A DNA stretch of 64,000 bases, from the NCBI GenBank assembly GCA_030615605.1, contig JAUWYY010000001.1, forward strand, positions 239,183 through 303,182, given 5' to 3'. This document shows positions 52,877 through 61,047 of the stretch, piece by piece. The stretch comes from a bacterium. GTDB taxonomy: Bacteria; Armatimonadota; Zipacnadia; Zipacnadales; Zipacnadaceae. The notes under the pieces are model-generated. The model saw only the letters and a list, made by a program, of their open reading frames with translations. It searched no databases and had not been told where the DNA came from. Position 1 is the first letter of the stretch, and the number at the start of each line of letters is the position of its first letter. The translations under genes were made by a program, and so were the position numbers.

Positions 52877-55138
52877 CTACTGCACCCTAAAGCTCCTCGT
52901 CCACTCGGGCGGGTCAGGGGCTGCGCGCTGCTGGAGCATCTCGCGCCAGGCTTCGTCTGTCAGCCGGTCGGCCATCGGCTGCTTGAACTCGTGGTAGCTG
53001 AAGACCGGGCCCTGGCCGGCGGCAATCCGCCCGTCAGGGAGCTGGTAGGCGACAGTAATCCTCTCCACATAGCCGACCGCCTCCTCCAGAACTTGCCGGG
53101 TGTTGCTGTCGGTGTGCACGTCGGCAATCAGCGAGGTCTTGCTGGCGACGTCTTCCGTGCCGGCGGTCAGGCGGTCGAGGCTGGAGCCGAAATGTCTGAT
53201 GAAATTGTACTCTTCCTCGGTCAGCGGCTGGTTAGCCAGTTCTTTGACAGTGATGTCCCGCAGTTGCCGCAGGACGCCGGCCAGCGCCTGCAAGCGCAGC
53301 GTGGCCGTCTCGTCCAGCACCTCCATCTCACCGAGGCCCTGCTGAGTCATCTCCGTCAGCGCCAGCAGCCGGTTATAGAACTCGGGCACTGGCTCGACAT
53401 AGCCCGGCGGTGGCTCTTGCCGGGCCGCCGGCATCGCGGTCAGCTCCATCGCGTAGCTCTGCTTGGCGTAGAGGATAGTATCGTGGCGCAGCTCCGCCCA
53501 GGAGGCCAGTGCTGCGTTGAGCTGGCGGTCCTGCCAGGCCTGGGTGCGCATGAAGCTGGGATAACCTGCGCTGCGCTCGCTGATGAGCGCCTGCAGCGCA
53601 TACAGCCAACTCCAATACAGATTCCGGTTCCATTCCGCTGGCGTGAAAGCCTCAAACATCTCCTGCAGTTCGGCCAGCTTTTCATCATAGCGCTCGTACT
53701 GAGTGTCGCCCGCCTCCTGCAATATATCCCCGGCCCGCTCGCTACGCAGGACGGACATCACATCCAGCCCCCGGGGGAAGCCGCGTACCGGCCCCCCGGC
53801 ACTTTGCACGAGCGTAAACGGCATCTGGCCGGCGATGCGTCCTGTATATAGCCCGGTACTGGGAAAGACAAGCTGCTGGAACATATACGAGTCGGGGATG
53901 AAGCGCTGGCCCATCAGCCGCATCCCCTTGGTCTTATCGAGATTCTTGGCCAGGTCCTCATCCGAGAACGGCGGCGTGATCACAATATCGCCGGTGCCGC
54001 CGTAGATCTGTGGCGAGTGTAAACTGGCCAGGTGGCCCTTGAGTTCGCGCAGCTTGCTCGGCTGGGCCAGCTCCTTCCACGCAAAGGCAGTACCGCAGAC
54101 CTTTTCAATCGCTTCCGCGTACTCGTAGGGCGTCAGATCGTCGGCCAGTCCGACGTAGAAGGCGGTAACCTGGTAGATGCGGTTCCAGATTGCGGCCAGG
54201 TCAGGCTCCTGGTCGGGGCCGTAGAGCCGCTGGGCAATCAGGCAGGCCTGGAGCGTCTGGATGCGGGCGTCCTCCTCCGAGACCAGCGCCTGCGCGTCCA
54301 GGTCGGTGCCCTTGAGCAGGAAGGCCATCCGCCCGTACCACATCATCGCCTTGAAATACTTCTTCAGCTTCTCACTGCGGGTGTAGTGCCCGCGCGGGAC
54401 ATACTGTGAGTAGTCTTCCTTGTACTTGAACAGGGGGCTGGGCGCGAAGCCCTGGTGGGCCTCGATGAGGTGCGTTTCTGCCTTGATCTCGTCAAGGCGA
54501 GGGCCCGTCCACGCGTATTCCCCATACTTGGCCCTGGCGAGCATCAGTTCAGCTACGGTGAAATATGCAGCATTTCGCCGCGCCGCCTCTCTTAAGTCTC
54601 CGGTGAAGTTCTCGTACTGCGCCTTGCTGTACTTGCCCAGTTCTTGGCTAAGCCCCAGCAAGTCTTCGAAGAACTCCCGCTCTTCGATATCCTTGAGCGT
54701 CTCGTCGAACTGGATGTGGTAGACGTGCAGGAGGCTGTCGGCGGTGACGTAGACGGGGATATCCGCCTTTTCGATGTCGTCGTACACCTCAGCCATATCT
54801 TCCTTGCGGCCCGTCGCCGTCACTACGAAGCCATTTTGCGCCAGAAGCTGCTTAGCCTGCGCGGAGAGGCGACCGAGCGCGCTCTGGTTTGCCACCTTGC
54901 TCAAGTCCAGCGGAAGTTGATAGCCGGGCGCATCGGCCGTAAACTCAACTTCGGTCGGCTGATAGTACTGGCCGAAGCTAACCTTGGGACTCTGTCCGGC
55001 TGCCGACATTTGGGCATTTCCTTGTTCGGCCTGGACGCTGCTTCGCTCATTGCTGGTACAGCCAAGCAGTGTCAACGCAACGATGACGAAGCCCAGGCCC
55101 AGAGTAGAGATCTGTGAAAAGCTGCAGGGTGAGTACAT
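52877..55138 (-). CDS. DUF3160 lipoprotein
   Basis: A 753-residue lipoprotein. A lipobox LTLLGC follows a hydrophobic stretch near residue 27. The DUF3160 signature is clear: DIPVYVTADSLLHVYHIQFDETLKDIE (about 130-155), with the long helical body and FTLVQSAGGPVRGFPRGLDVMSVL later. AGGAGG stands 8 bases before ATG 55138, so the longer frame to 55174 is unlikely. The family has no known activity. It is followed directly by the HEAT-repeat gene. Confidence 0.88.
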   Translation of the reverse strand: MYSPCSFSQISTLGLGFVIVALTLLGCTSNERSSVQAEQGNAQMSAAGQSPKVSFGQYYQPTEVEFTADAPGYQLPLDLSKVANQSALGRLSAQAKQLLAQNGFVVTATGRKEDMAEVYDDIEKADIPVYVTADSLLHVYHIQFDETLKDIEEREFFEDLLGLSQELGKYSKAQYENFTGDLREAARRNAAYFTVAELMLARAKYGEYAWTGPRLDEIKAETHLIEAHQGFAPSPLFKYKEDYSQYVPRGHYTRSEKLKKYFKAMMWYGRMAFLLKGTDLDAQALVSEEDARIQTLQACLIAQRLYGPDQEPDLAAIWNRIYQVTAFYVGLADDLTPYEYAEAIEKVCGTAFAWKELAQPSKLRELKGHLASLHSPQIYGGTGDIVITPPFSDEDLAKNLDKTKGMRLMGQRFIPDSYMFQQLVFPSTGLYTGRIAGQMPFTLVQSAGGPVRGFPRGLDVMSVLRSERAGDILQEAGDTQYERYDEKLAELQEMFEAFTPAEWNRNLYWSWLYALQALISERSAGYPSFMRTQAWQDRQLNAALASWAELRHDTILYAKQSYAMELTAMPAARQEPPPGYVEPVPEFYNRLLALTEMTQQGLGEMEVLDETATLRLQALAGVLRQLRDITVKELANQPLTEEEYNFIRHFGSSLDRLTAGTEDVASKTSLIADVHTDSNTRQVLEEAVGYVERITVAYQLPDGRIAAGQGPVFSYHEFKQPMADRLTDEAWREMLQQRAAPDPPEWTRSFRVQ

Positions 55139-55237
55139 TACCGATTCCTCCTGTTTATGGCAATGTCGTTGCACGGTTATTGGACGCTTGCGGAGAACCG
55201 ATAGTTCCGTTGACTGCTATGCGGTTTGGCTGCGGTG

Positions 55238-57640
55238 CTAGTCAGTAATCAGTTCCACTTCGGTGGCTCCCTCACCACCGGCGGTGCGGTCAGCGAGGTG
55301 GAAGTCGCGCACGGCCCGGTGCTCTACCAGGAAGTTGTGCACTGCCTCGCGCAGAACCCCGGTGCCCTTACCGTGGATGATCCGCACCTCCTCCAGGCCC
55401 GCCAGGCTGGCATCGTCCAGGTACTTGTCAAGCTCAGCCAGTGCCTCCTCTACGGTCATCCCGCGCAGTGCCAGCTCGCGGGGGACGCTTACCCTCTTGC
55501 GGGCCTGCACCGGTCGAATTCTAGACTCAGGCGCGGTCTGCTCTGGTTCCTTCGGCGGCTGACGTAGGTCGCTGATGTCAAGCTCAATGCTGATTTGGCC
55601 AATCTGGATGAGTGCTGTCTCCTCATCGAGCACTTCCCGGACAGCGCCCTCCCGGCTAAAGGCGGGAACATAGACTCGATCCCCACGGCTGATGCTTTCA
55701 ACCAGAGGCAGCTCGCGTGGAACCGGCTGGTCTGCGGCCTGCTGTTGCCGCTCAAATTCCTGCTTGGCCTCTTGCACCTCGGCTTCAATTTCTTTAAGCT
55801 CCTGGCGCAGCTCTTCGCTCTCGGCGGTGTGCCGGTTCTGCTGCTGAAGTCGGTGGATTATCTGGTCGGCCCGGCTGCGAGCTTTGGCCACGATCTGCCG
55901 GGCATCCTCAAAGCTCTCACGCACAGCTTGCTCGCGCTGCTGCTGCAACTCGGCGGCGCTGCGTTCGTACTCATCGCGCAGGCCCTCCAGCTCCTGGCGA
56001 GTTTGCTGGGCCTGCCGCTGCTCGGCATGTAGCTTGCGCTGGGTGTGCTGGACGCGCTCCAGAGCGTGGACGAAGTCGCGGCTTTCGCCTTCCAGCAGGT
56101 CACGGCCGCGGCCCGCCATGTCCGCAGGCAGTCCCAGGCGCTGGGCAATCTCAAAGGCATTGCTGGAACCTGGAGAGCCGATCTGCAGATGGTAGGTAGG
56201 GGTTAGGGTCTGTACATCAAACTCGACCGAGGCGTTCTGCATCCCCTCGCGTGCGTACGCGAACGCCTTCAGCTCATTGTAGTGAGTGGTCGCCACGGTG
56301 CGACAACCGGCCTCGTGGAACCATTCCAGCAGCGACATCGCCAGAGCCGCGCCTTCGGAGGGGTCGGTGCCCGCCCCGATTTCATCGAGCAGTACCAGCA
56401 CGTTGATGGCCTGGCCGGCTTGCCGAATGGCCAACACGCGCTGGACGATCTTGATTATCTGCGTCATATGTGAGCTAAAGCTGGACAGCGATTGCTGCAG
56501 GCTCTGCTCGTCGCCGATATCGGCGTAGACGGCCCCGAAGATAGGAATCTTGGTGCCCGGCTCCGCCGGCACATGCAGCCCCGACTGAGCCATCAGCGCA
56601 AGCAGTCCCAGCGTCTTCAGCGACACCGTCTTCCCGCCGGTATTGGGGCCGGTGATGACCAGAGTGGCGAAATCATCACCAAGCCACAGATCTATGGGAA
56701 CGACTTCGCCCTCCAGCAGGGGATGGCGCGCCTCGTGCAGGTTGATATAGCCTTTGTGCGGGGATATTTCCGGCTCTATGCCCTCCTGGGCTATTGACAG
56801 GCGGCCCTTCGCGAAGATGAAGTCGAGCACCGCCAGCCGCTGCAGGTCCTGGGATAGCTGTGTCTGGTGGGCGGCTACCTGCCCGGTCAGCTCCTGCAGG
56901 ATGCGGCGCTTCTCCTCTTCGATGGCCAGCTCGGTCTCCCGCAACTCGTTGCCCAGGTGAATTACTTCGGTAGGCTCCATAAAGACCGTCGCGCCGCTGG
57001 TCGAGCGGTCGTGGACAATGCCGGGGACCCGCGACTGTTCCTGGATCTGCACCGGCAGGCACCAACGCCCCGCCCGCTGGACTATCACCGGATCCTGGAG
57101 TACGCCGCGCCCGCGATACTGGTCAATAAGCCCGTCCATCTGCTTCTGGATTTGTTGGTAGAGCCGGCGGGACCGGGCATGCAGTTCGCCCAGGAGCTGG
57201 GAGGCGTCACTAACAATTTCAGCATCGTCACCGATGCATCGCGTGATTTGCTCGCTCAGGTCGCTGTAGTCGCCCAGTCGCAGGGCCAATTCGGCCAGGT
57301 TAGGAGTCCGCAGTTGGAGACGCTCGAAGTAGTTGACCAGCCGGCAGCAGGCATCGGCCAGGTCGCGGATGGCCAGCAGCTCGCCGGGCTCAAGCAGTGA
57401 GCCGACCCTGGCCCTTTCGAGCAGGCTGCGGACATCGGTAATACCACCGAACGAAGGGGGGCTGGCTTCCAGCAGGTGGCGGGCTTCGCTGGTCTCGGCA
57501 AGCTGCTGTCTGATCTGTTCTTCGTCGCTGGTGGGAGTTAGCTGCTGGCAGCGGCGCCGGCCCAGGCTGGTTGCTGCCTGATCCGCCAGGCGCTCGATGA
57601 TCTCGGGATATTCCAACACGCGCAGACTGCGGGCATCCAT
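55238..57640 (-). CDS. mutS2: Endonuclease MutS2
   Basis: Suppressor of homologous recombination and, in Bacillus, a ribosome-collision rescue factor. 800 residues: a MutS-like core with Walker A GPNTGGKT and LVLLDEIGAGTDP, a long coiled coil (about 510-645), a KOW-like region and a C-terminal Smr domain (LRGMTVEEALAELDKYLDDA, RIIHGKGTGVLREAVHNFL). No DNA mismatch-binding domain, as expected. Confidence 0.96.
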   Translation of the reverse strand: MDARSLRVLEYPEIIERLADQAATSLGRRRCQQLTPTSDEEQIRQQLAETSEARHLLEASPPSFGGITDVRSLLERARVGSLLEPGELLAIRDLADACCRLVNYFERLQLRTPNLAELALRLGDYSDLSEQITRCIGDDAEIVSDASQLLGELHARSRRLYQQIQKQMDGLIDQYRGRGVLQDPVIVQRAGRWCLPVQIQEQSRVPGIVHDRSTSGATVFMEPTEVIHLGNELRETELAIEEEKRRILQELTGQVAAHQTQLSQDLQRLAVLDFIFAKGRLSIAQEGIEPEISPHKGYINLHEARHPLLEGEVVPIDLWLGDDFATLVITGPNTGGKTVSLKTLGLLALMAQSGLHVPAEPGTKIPIFGAVYADIGDEQSLQQSLSSFSSHMTQIIKIVQRVLAIRQAGQAINVLVLLDEIGAGTDPSEGAALAMSLLEWFHEAGCRTVATTHYNELKAFAYAREGMQNASVEFDVQTLTPTYHLQIGSPGSSNAFEIAQRLGLPADMAGRGRDLLEGESRDFVHALERVQHTQRKLHAEQRQAQQTRQELEGLRDEYERSAAELQQQREQAVRESFEDARQIVAKARSRADQIIHRLQQQNRHTAESEELRQELKEIEAEVQEAKQEFERQQQAADQPVPRELPLVESISRGDRVYVPAFSREGAVREVLDEETALIQIGQISIELDISDLRQPPKEPEQTAPESRIRPVQARKRVSVPRELALRGMTVEEALAELDKYLDDASLAGLEEVRIIHGKGTGVLREAVHNFLVEHRAVRDFHLADRTAGGEGATEVELITD

Positions 57641-57653
57641 CTGCTGTCCTCCA

Positions 57654-58703
57654 CTAACTATCTGTCAGCCCCAGGTGCTGCCGGTGCTGCTCGATGGCGT
57701 GGTTCAGGTACTGGGTTACTCGTTTGTCCTGATCAGGGTGTAGTGGTGGCGGCTCTTCGTCACACTGTTTTATCTCCCTGCCACCCAGCGCCAGTATTGT
57801 ATTCTCCACCGACAAGGCCAAGGCATTCAAATTGTAACCGCCCTCCAGTACAACCACAAGTCGCCCCTCGCACAGGTCAACCGCCGCCGTGCAGGTCTCT
57901 TGCATGAGCCGATAGAATCCGTCAGCAGTCATCTGCATATTGACCAGCGGATCACGCCAGTGAGCATCATACCCGGCGGATATGAATACAATATCAGGCT
58001 CGAAGGCGTTCAGGGCGGGCACAGCTATCTGTCGCCAGGCCCGCAGGTAATGCGTGTCGCCAGCACCCGGAGGAAGTGGCACATTGATGGTCCAGCCGGC
58101 TCCCTCATCAAGCCCCACTTCGTCAACTGAACCGGTGCCGGGAAACGCCGACCACTGATGGATTGAGAAGTATAGGACCTCGCCGCGCGAGTAAAATATA
58201 TCCTGAGTACCATTGCCATGATGAGCATCGAAGTCGAGGATCGCTACGCGCCTCATCCCGGCGTACAGCGCTGCTTCGGCAGCTATGGCCACGTTGTTGA
58301 AGAAGCAAAAACCCATCGCCTTGTTGGGCAGTGCGTGATGGCCGGGCGGCCTGACCAGACAAATCGCCGAATTCAGCTCCCCGCTGATCACCGCTTTGGT
58401 AGCTGCTATGCATCCGCCCGCGGCCAGCATTGCTGCCTGGTATGTCTGCTCGGTGGCTTGCGTCTCGAAATCCACCGGCCCGCCGCCGTGCTCAGAGAGG
58501 AACTCTATGTGCTCGACATGATCGGGTTCGTGCACCCAACCGACTTGCTCGGCGGTTGCCGGTGTGAATTGAAGATGCTCAAGCTCCTGCCACAGTCCTA
58601 CCTGCCTGAGCCGCTCGGTGATAGCCGCCAGGCGCGTGCCATTCTCGGGGTGGTCCGGGATACCATGTTGCTCAAATAGTGGATCGTAGATACAGCCGAT
58701 CAA
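57654..58703 (-). CDS. Histone-deacetylase-family (AcuC-like) amidohydrolase
   Basis: Zinc deacetylase fold of about 349 residues. The motif RPPGHHAL (active-site His-His), FCFFNNVAIAA, DFDAHHGNGTQDIF (metal Asp and His) and SAGYDAHWRDPL (metal Asp) are all in place. The likely substrate class is acetyl-lysine or acetylpolyamine. TTG 58703 with GGAGGG 7 bases upstream is the best start; a GTG frame to 58781 adds 26 residues without support. It ends 13 bases before the mutS2 start region. Confidence 0.92.
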   Translation of the reverse strand: MIGCIYDPLFEQHGIPDHPENGTRLAAITERLRQVGLWQELEHLQFTPATAEQVGWVHEPDHVEHIEFLSEHGGGPVDFETQATEQTYQAAMLAAGGCIAATKAVISGELNSAICLVRPPGHHALPNKAMGFCFFNNVAIAAEAALYAGMRRVAILDFDAHHGNGTQDIFYSRGEVLYFSIHQWSAFPGTGSVDEVGLDEGAGWTINVPLPPGAGDTHYLRAWRQIAVPALNAFEPDIVFISAGYDAHWRDPLVNMQMTADGFYRLMQETCTAAVDLCEGRLVVVLEGGYNLNALALSVENTILALGGREIKQCDEEPPPLHPDQDKRVTQYLNHAIEQHRQHLGLTDS

Positions 58704-58952
58704 CGAACTTCCCTCCGAGACTGGTGTAGTTTCCCGCCGATTTGGCTCATACTGCCAGCACCTCCCCTTGTCTGCTTCCACTCATCTTATGTAAGGGTAC
58801 AGCGCTGTGGGTAGGAGGTCAAGTAAGAGGCGCATTGGTGGTTTGGGGTTAATTGACGCATAGGAGCGTGGGGCTGTGCTTGCTGGGTGGGGGTGCGCAG
58901 ATACAAAACTTCATACTGACACCCTCCCTAATAGCTTTGACTCGCCGCTCAA

Positions 58953-59672
58953 TCAAGATGCGGGCCGATGTACAGGGGATGTCTGGCCACGCAGCAGTGC
59001 CGGCATCTCCGCCATCTTCCCATACACGATCAACCGGTCACCGACTTGAATTGACTCATTGCCGTGCGGCGAGGGAATCAGCTTTCCGTCTCGTTCGATA
59101 GCGATTATCAGGATTCCCTGGTCATGAGGTCTGGTCTCGGCCATCGTCTTACCCGCGAACTGACATTCCGCGGGAACCTCCACGCGAGCCACGCCCCAGC
59201 CCTCGGCAGAGTGCAGCAGCTCCGAGATTTCTGCTGGCGTAAGGGTGGTATGGGTTTCGAGTTGAGTTCGAATGGCTGCATCGATCCGCAGAGATATGCG
59301 TGGCCACAAGATGATCCGGTACAATAGATATAGCGAAGTGCCGACACCGGCTAGTTGCGCGAAGATTATGACCACTTCCCGAGGCTCGCCACCGAAGCTA
59401 GCCGTGAACGTCTGGGCGAGGCTGGCGATGGCGGTGATCATGCCGGCGTTGCCTCCGAGGATGAGAACAGAAATGATGCGGCGGCGCTCGGGGTGGTCAA
59501 CAATCTGCTCCGCCTCCCGGGTGGTGAAACCTGTCCCCGTAAATGCGGACAGAGCCTGAAAACGCGCGATGCTATGTTCCACGCCGGTCAGTTCCAGGGC
59601 GATGCCTCCTATGCGCACGACAATCATCGCCACTAGTACGGTTACGAACAGGATCACTATACCGACACTCAT
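58953..59672 (-). CDS. TrkH-pore-like fragment fused to RCK-C domain
   Basis: A 239-residue membrane protein. The N-terminal third has two or three helices, with FQALSAFTGTGFTTREAE resembling a TrkH/KtrB-type selectivity loop. A further pair of helices spans about 75-125. The C-terminal third is a TrkA-C (RCK-C) domain (GVARVEVPAECQFAGKTMAETRPHDQGILIIAIERDGK, then GDRLIVYGK). A full channel needs more pore repeats, so it may work as a multimer or in another way. Ion specificity is unproven. Confidence 0.7.
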   Translation of the reverse strand: MSVGIVILFVTVLVAMIVVRIGGIALELTGVEHSIARFQALSAFTGTGFTTREAEQIVDHPERRRIISVLILGGNAGMITAIASLAQTFTASFGGEPREVVIIFAQLAGVGTSLYLLYRIILWPRISLRIDAAIRTQLETHTTLTPAEISELLHSAEGWGVARVEVPAECQFAGKTMAETRPHDQGILIIAIERDGKLIPSPHGNESIQVGDRLIVYGKMAEMPALLRGQTSPVHRPAS

Positions 59673-59782
59673 AAGCTAACCTCCCGGCGGGTAGGCTGCT
59701 AAGCAACGGGCTGCAAATGATTAGTTTCTTCTCTCATATTTATTTTCCTGCTTCTTGCTTTCTAAGAGCCTCTTTACCAAGC

Positions 59783-60472
59783 TTACTGTTCGATGAGCAG
59801 GTACCAGCGGTAGGCGCACAGTCCCGAATTGTGGCACTGCTCGTGGCCCGGCTTGCAGTGGCGCTCTTTGCGGAGAGCATAGCGTCCAGTCTCTTCTTGC
59901 CAAACGGTCCAGAACGCCTCCCGCTGATTGTACAGTTCATCCAGGTTCATAGCAGTCGCCGCCAGTCGCGCCAGCCCCGCCTTGATCCAGCGGCTGACTC
60001 CGGTAGGGCTGCTATCAAGCCGGCTGGCAATCTCTCTGACCGTCATTCCCTTGATTGACAGGCGTATAGCCGCCCGCCACTGGCGTTTCATCGAGGTCTG
60101 CGCCAGCAGCCGCAAACACAACTGGGGCAACTGCTCTTCATCGATAGGCGGGACGCCTGTCCTACCACCTGTGCCGTGAGCGGCTTCGTCGGCGGGGGAC
60201 GCGTCTGCCTCCCGCTGTTGGAGCTGCCGCAGCCAGGATTCGGTGTAGAAGGGATATTCACCGCGCCCCAGCGCCGCTACACTCTCGCGCAGCAACTCGT
60301 CGGCAGCCTCCTCCATTTCCCGCTCTGACAGGTGGAGATATTCTGTCTCATTGAACGGTGAAGAAGACGGGGCTTGCTTGGACTGCTCTGCTTTGTTGAC
60401 GGCCTTGGTAGCTGACAGCATGCTCTTTTGCACCACGCTTTCCTGAGAGTTGGTGGAGAGCAGTGTCAGCAT
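59783..60472 (-). CDS. Unrecognised HTH protein with C-terminal Cys/His cluster
   Basis: A 229-residue protein. The first 55 residues are polar. Residues about 130-170 form a helix-turn-helix in the style of sigma-70 region 4 or a Trp-repressor fold (RAAIRLSIKGMTVREIASRLDSSPTGVSRWIKAGLARLA). The last 30 residues hold HCKPGHEQCHNSGLCAYRWYL, where three Cys and two His could bind zinc or a cluster. I know no family with this pair. ATG 60472 has no clear ribosome site. A DNA-binding regulator is the best guess. Confidence 0.6.
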   Translation of the reverse strand: MLTLLSTNSQESVVQKSMLSATKAVNKAEQSKQAPSSSPFNETEYLHLSEREMEEAADELLRESVAALGRGEYPFYTESWLRQLQQREADASPADEAAHGTGGRTGVPPIDEEQLPQLCLRLLAQTSMKRQWRAAIRLSIKGMTVREIASRLDSSPTGVSRWIKAGLARLAATAMNLDELYNQREAFWTVWQEETGRYALRKERHCKPGHEQCHNSGLCAYRWYLLIEQ

Positions 60473-60603
60473 AACTGTCCCAGGGTGGGAAAGTATTGGG
60501 CCGGAGCTGGTATTTTGCTGTGATGATATGGTATCTGTCTGGGGAAGCTGTGGCGGGAGCCGGCCGGGGCCGTCTGCACCTTCTCCAGAGTTGTTATGCG
60601 GTG

Positions 60604-60633
60604 TTGGTTGAGATAGCTGAGTTGGGGTAGAAT
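60604..60633 (+). promoter_or_regulatory. Possible promoter of a short transcript
   Basis: TTGGTT (60604-60609) and TAGAAT (60628-60633) are 18 bases apart. A terminator-like stem follows at 60664. Confidence 0.35.
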
Positions 60634-60663
60634 AGTACGGGAGGGGTCACCTAACTCTCCCCG

Positions 60664-60712
60664 AGGCTCCGTGGCTGACACTGCTCAGTGGGTGGTCGCG
60701 GAGCCTTTGTTG
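60664..60712 (+). other. Stem-loop, possible small-RNA terminator
   Basis: An outer stem AGGCTCCG/CGGAGCCT (60664-60671 with 60699-60706) encloses CACTG/CAGTG, and TTGTTG follows. With the promoter at 60604 this could be an 80-base RNA. It is in the 60473-60825 gap, where I found no ORF. Confidence 0.35.
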
Positions 60713-60825
60713 CTCATACTATATATGCGCCCTTGGCCTGCGCTGGTTCCCTAACACCGAAACATTGCCATATAGACTTCCGGAGGGATGATCAATGCGA
60801 GGAGGGGTAGCGGTATCTTATCTGT

Positions 60826-60958
60826 CGTACTGTTCTACTTTTGAAGTTTTTGCCGGCCTGTCCGCCGTAGCTACACTTGTGTAGCGCAGGCGGGAAAGGT
60901 GCGGAAAACCGGCTTTTTTCAAAAAGCGGGTTTTCCGCAAAATCCGTTTATGAATAAT
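60826..60958. repeat. Palindromic repeat element, copy 2, with nested hairpin
   Basis: A 133-base element matching copy 1 from ACTGTT through TTTGCCGG, and from AAAGGTGCGG to the end. Its hairpin (60900-60913 with 60926-60939) has one mismatch. It ends TTATGAATAAT, the exact inverse of the start of copy 1. A 38-base hairpin (60857-60894) is inserted after TGCCGG. Confidence 0.85.
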
Positions 60959-60969
60959 CCGAGCCCCAC

Positions 60970-61006
60970 AAAAAGGGTGGCACAAGTTGGGAGACCTGTG
61001 CCACCC
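60970..61006 (-). terminator. Terminator of the large partial gene
   Basis: A 10-pair stem GGGTGGCACA/TGTGCCACCC (60975-60984 with 60997-61006) is followed on the minus strand by five T (60970-60974). It begins 42 bases after the stop of the large gene. Confidence 0.85.
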
Positions 61007-61047
61007 GTATCTCTACCACGGCCGTGCTGGCAATAAACCGGACGATA

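Noticed and set aside
52661..53851. 396-residue plus-strand frame across the HEAT and DUF3160 genes
   Set aside because: Antisense to two real genes, no recognisable domain, and no ribosome site at its start.
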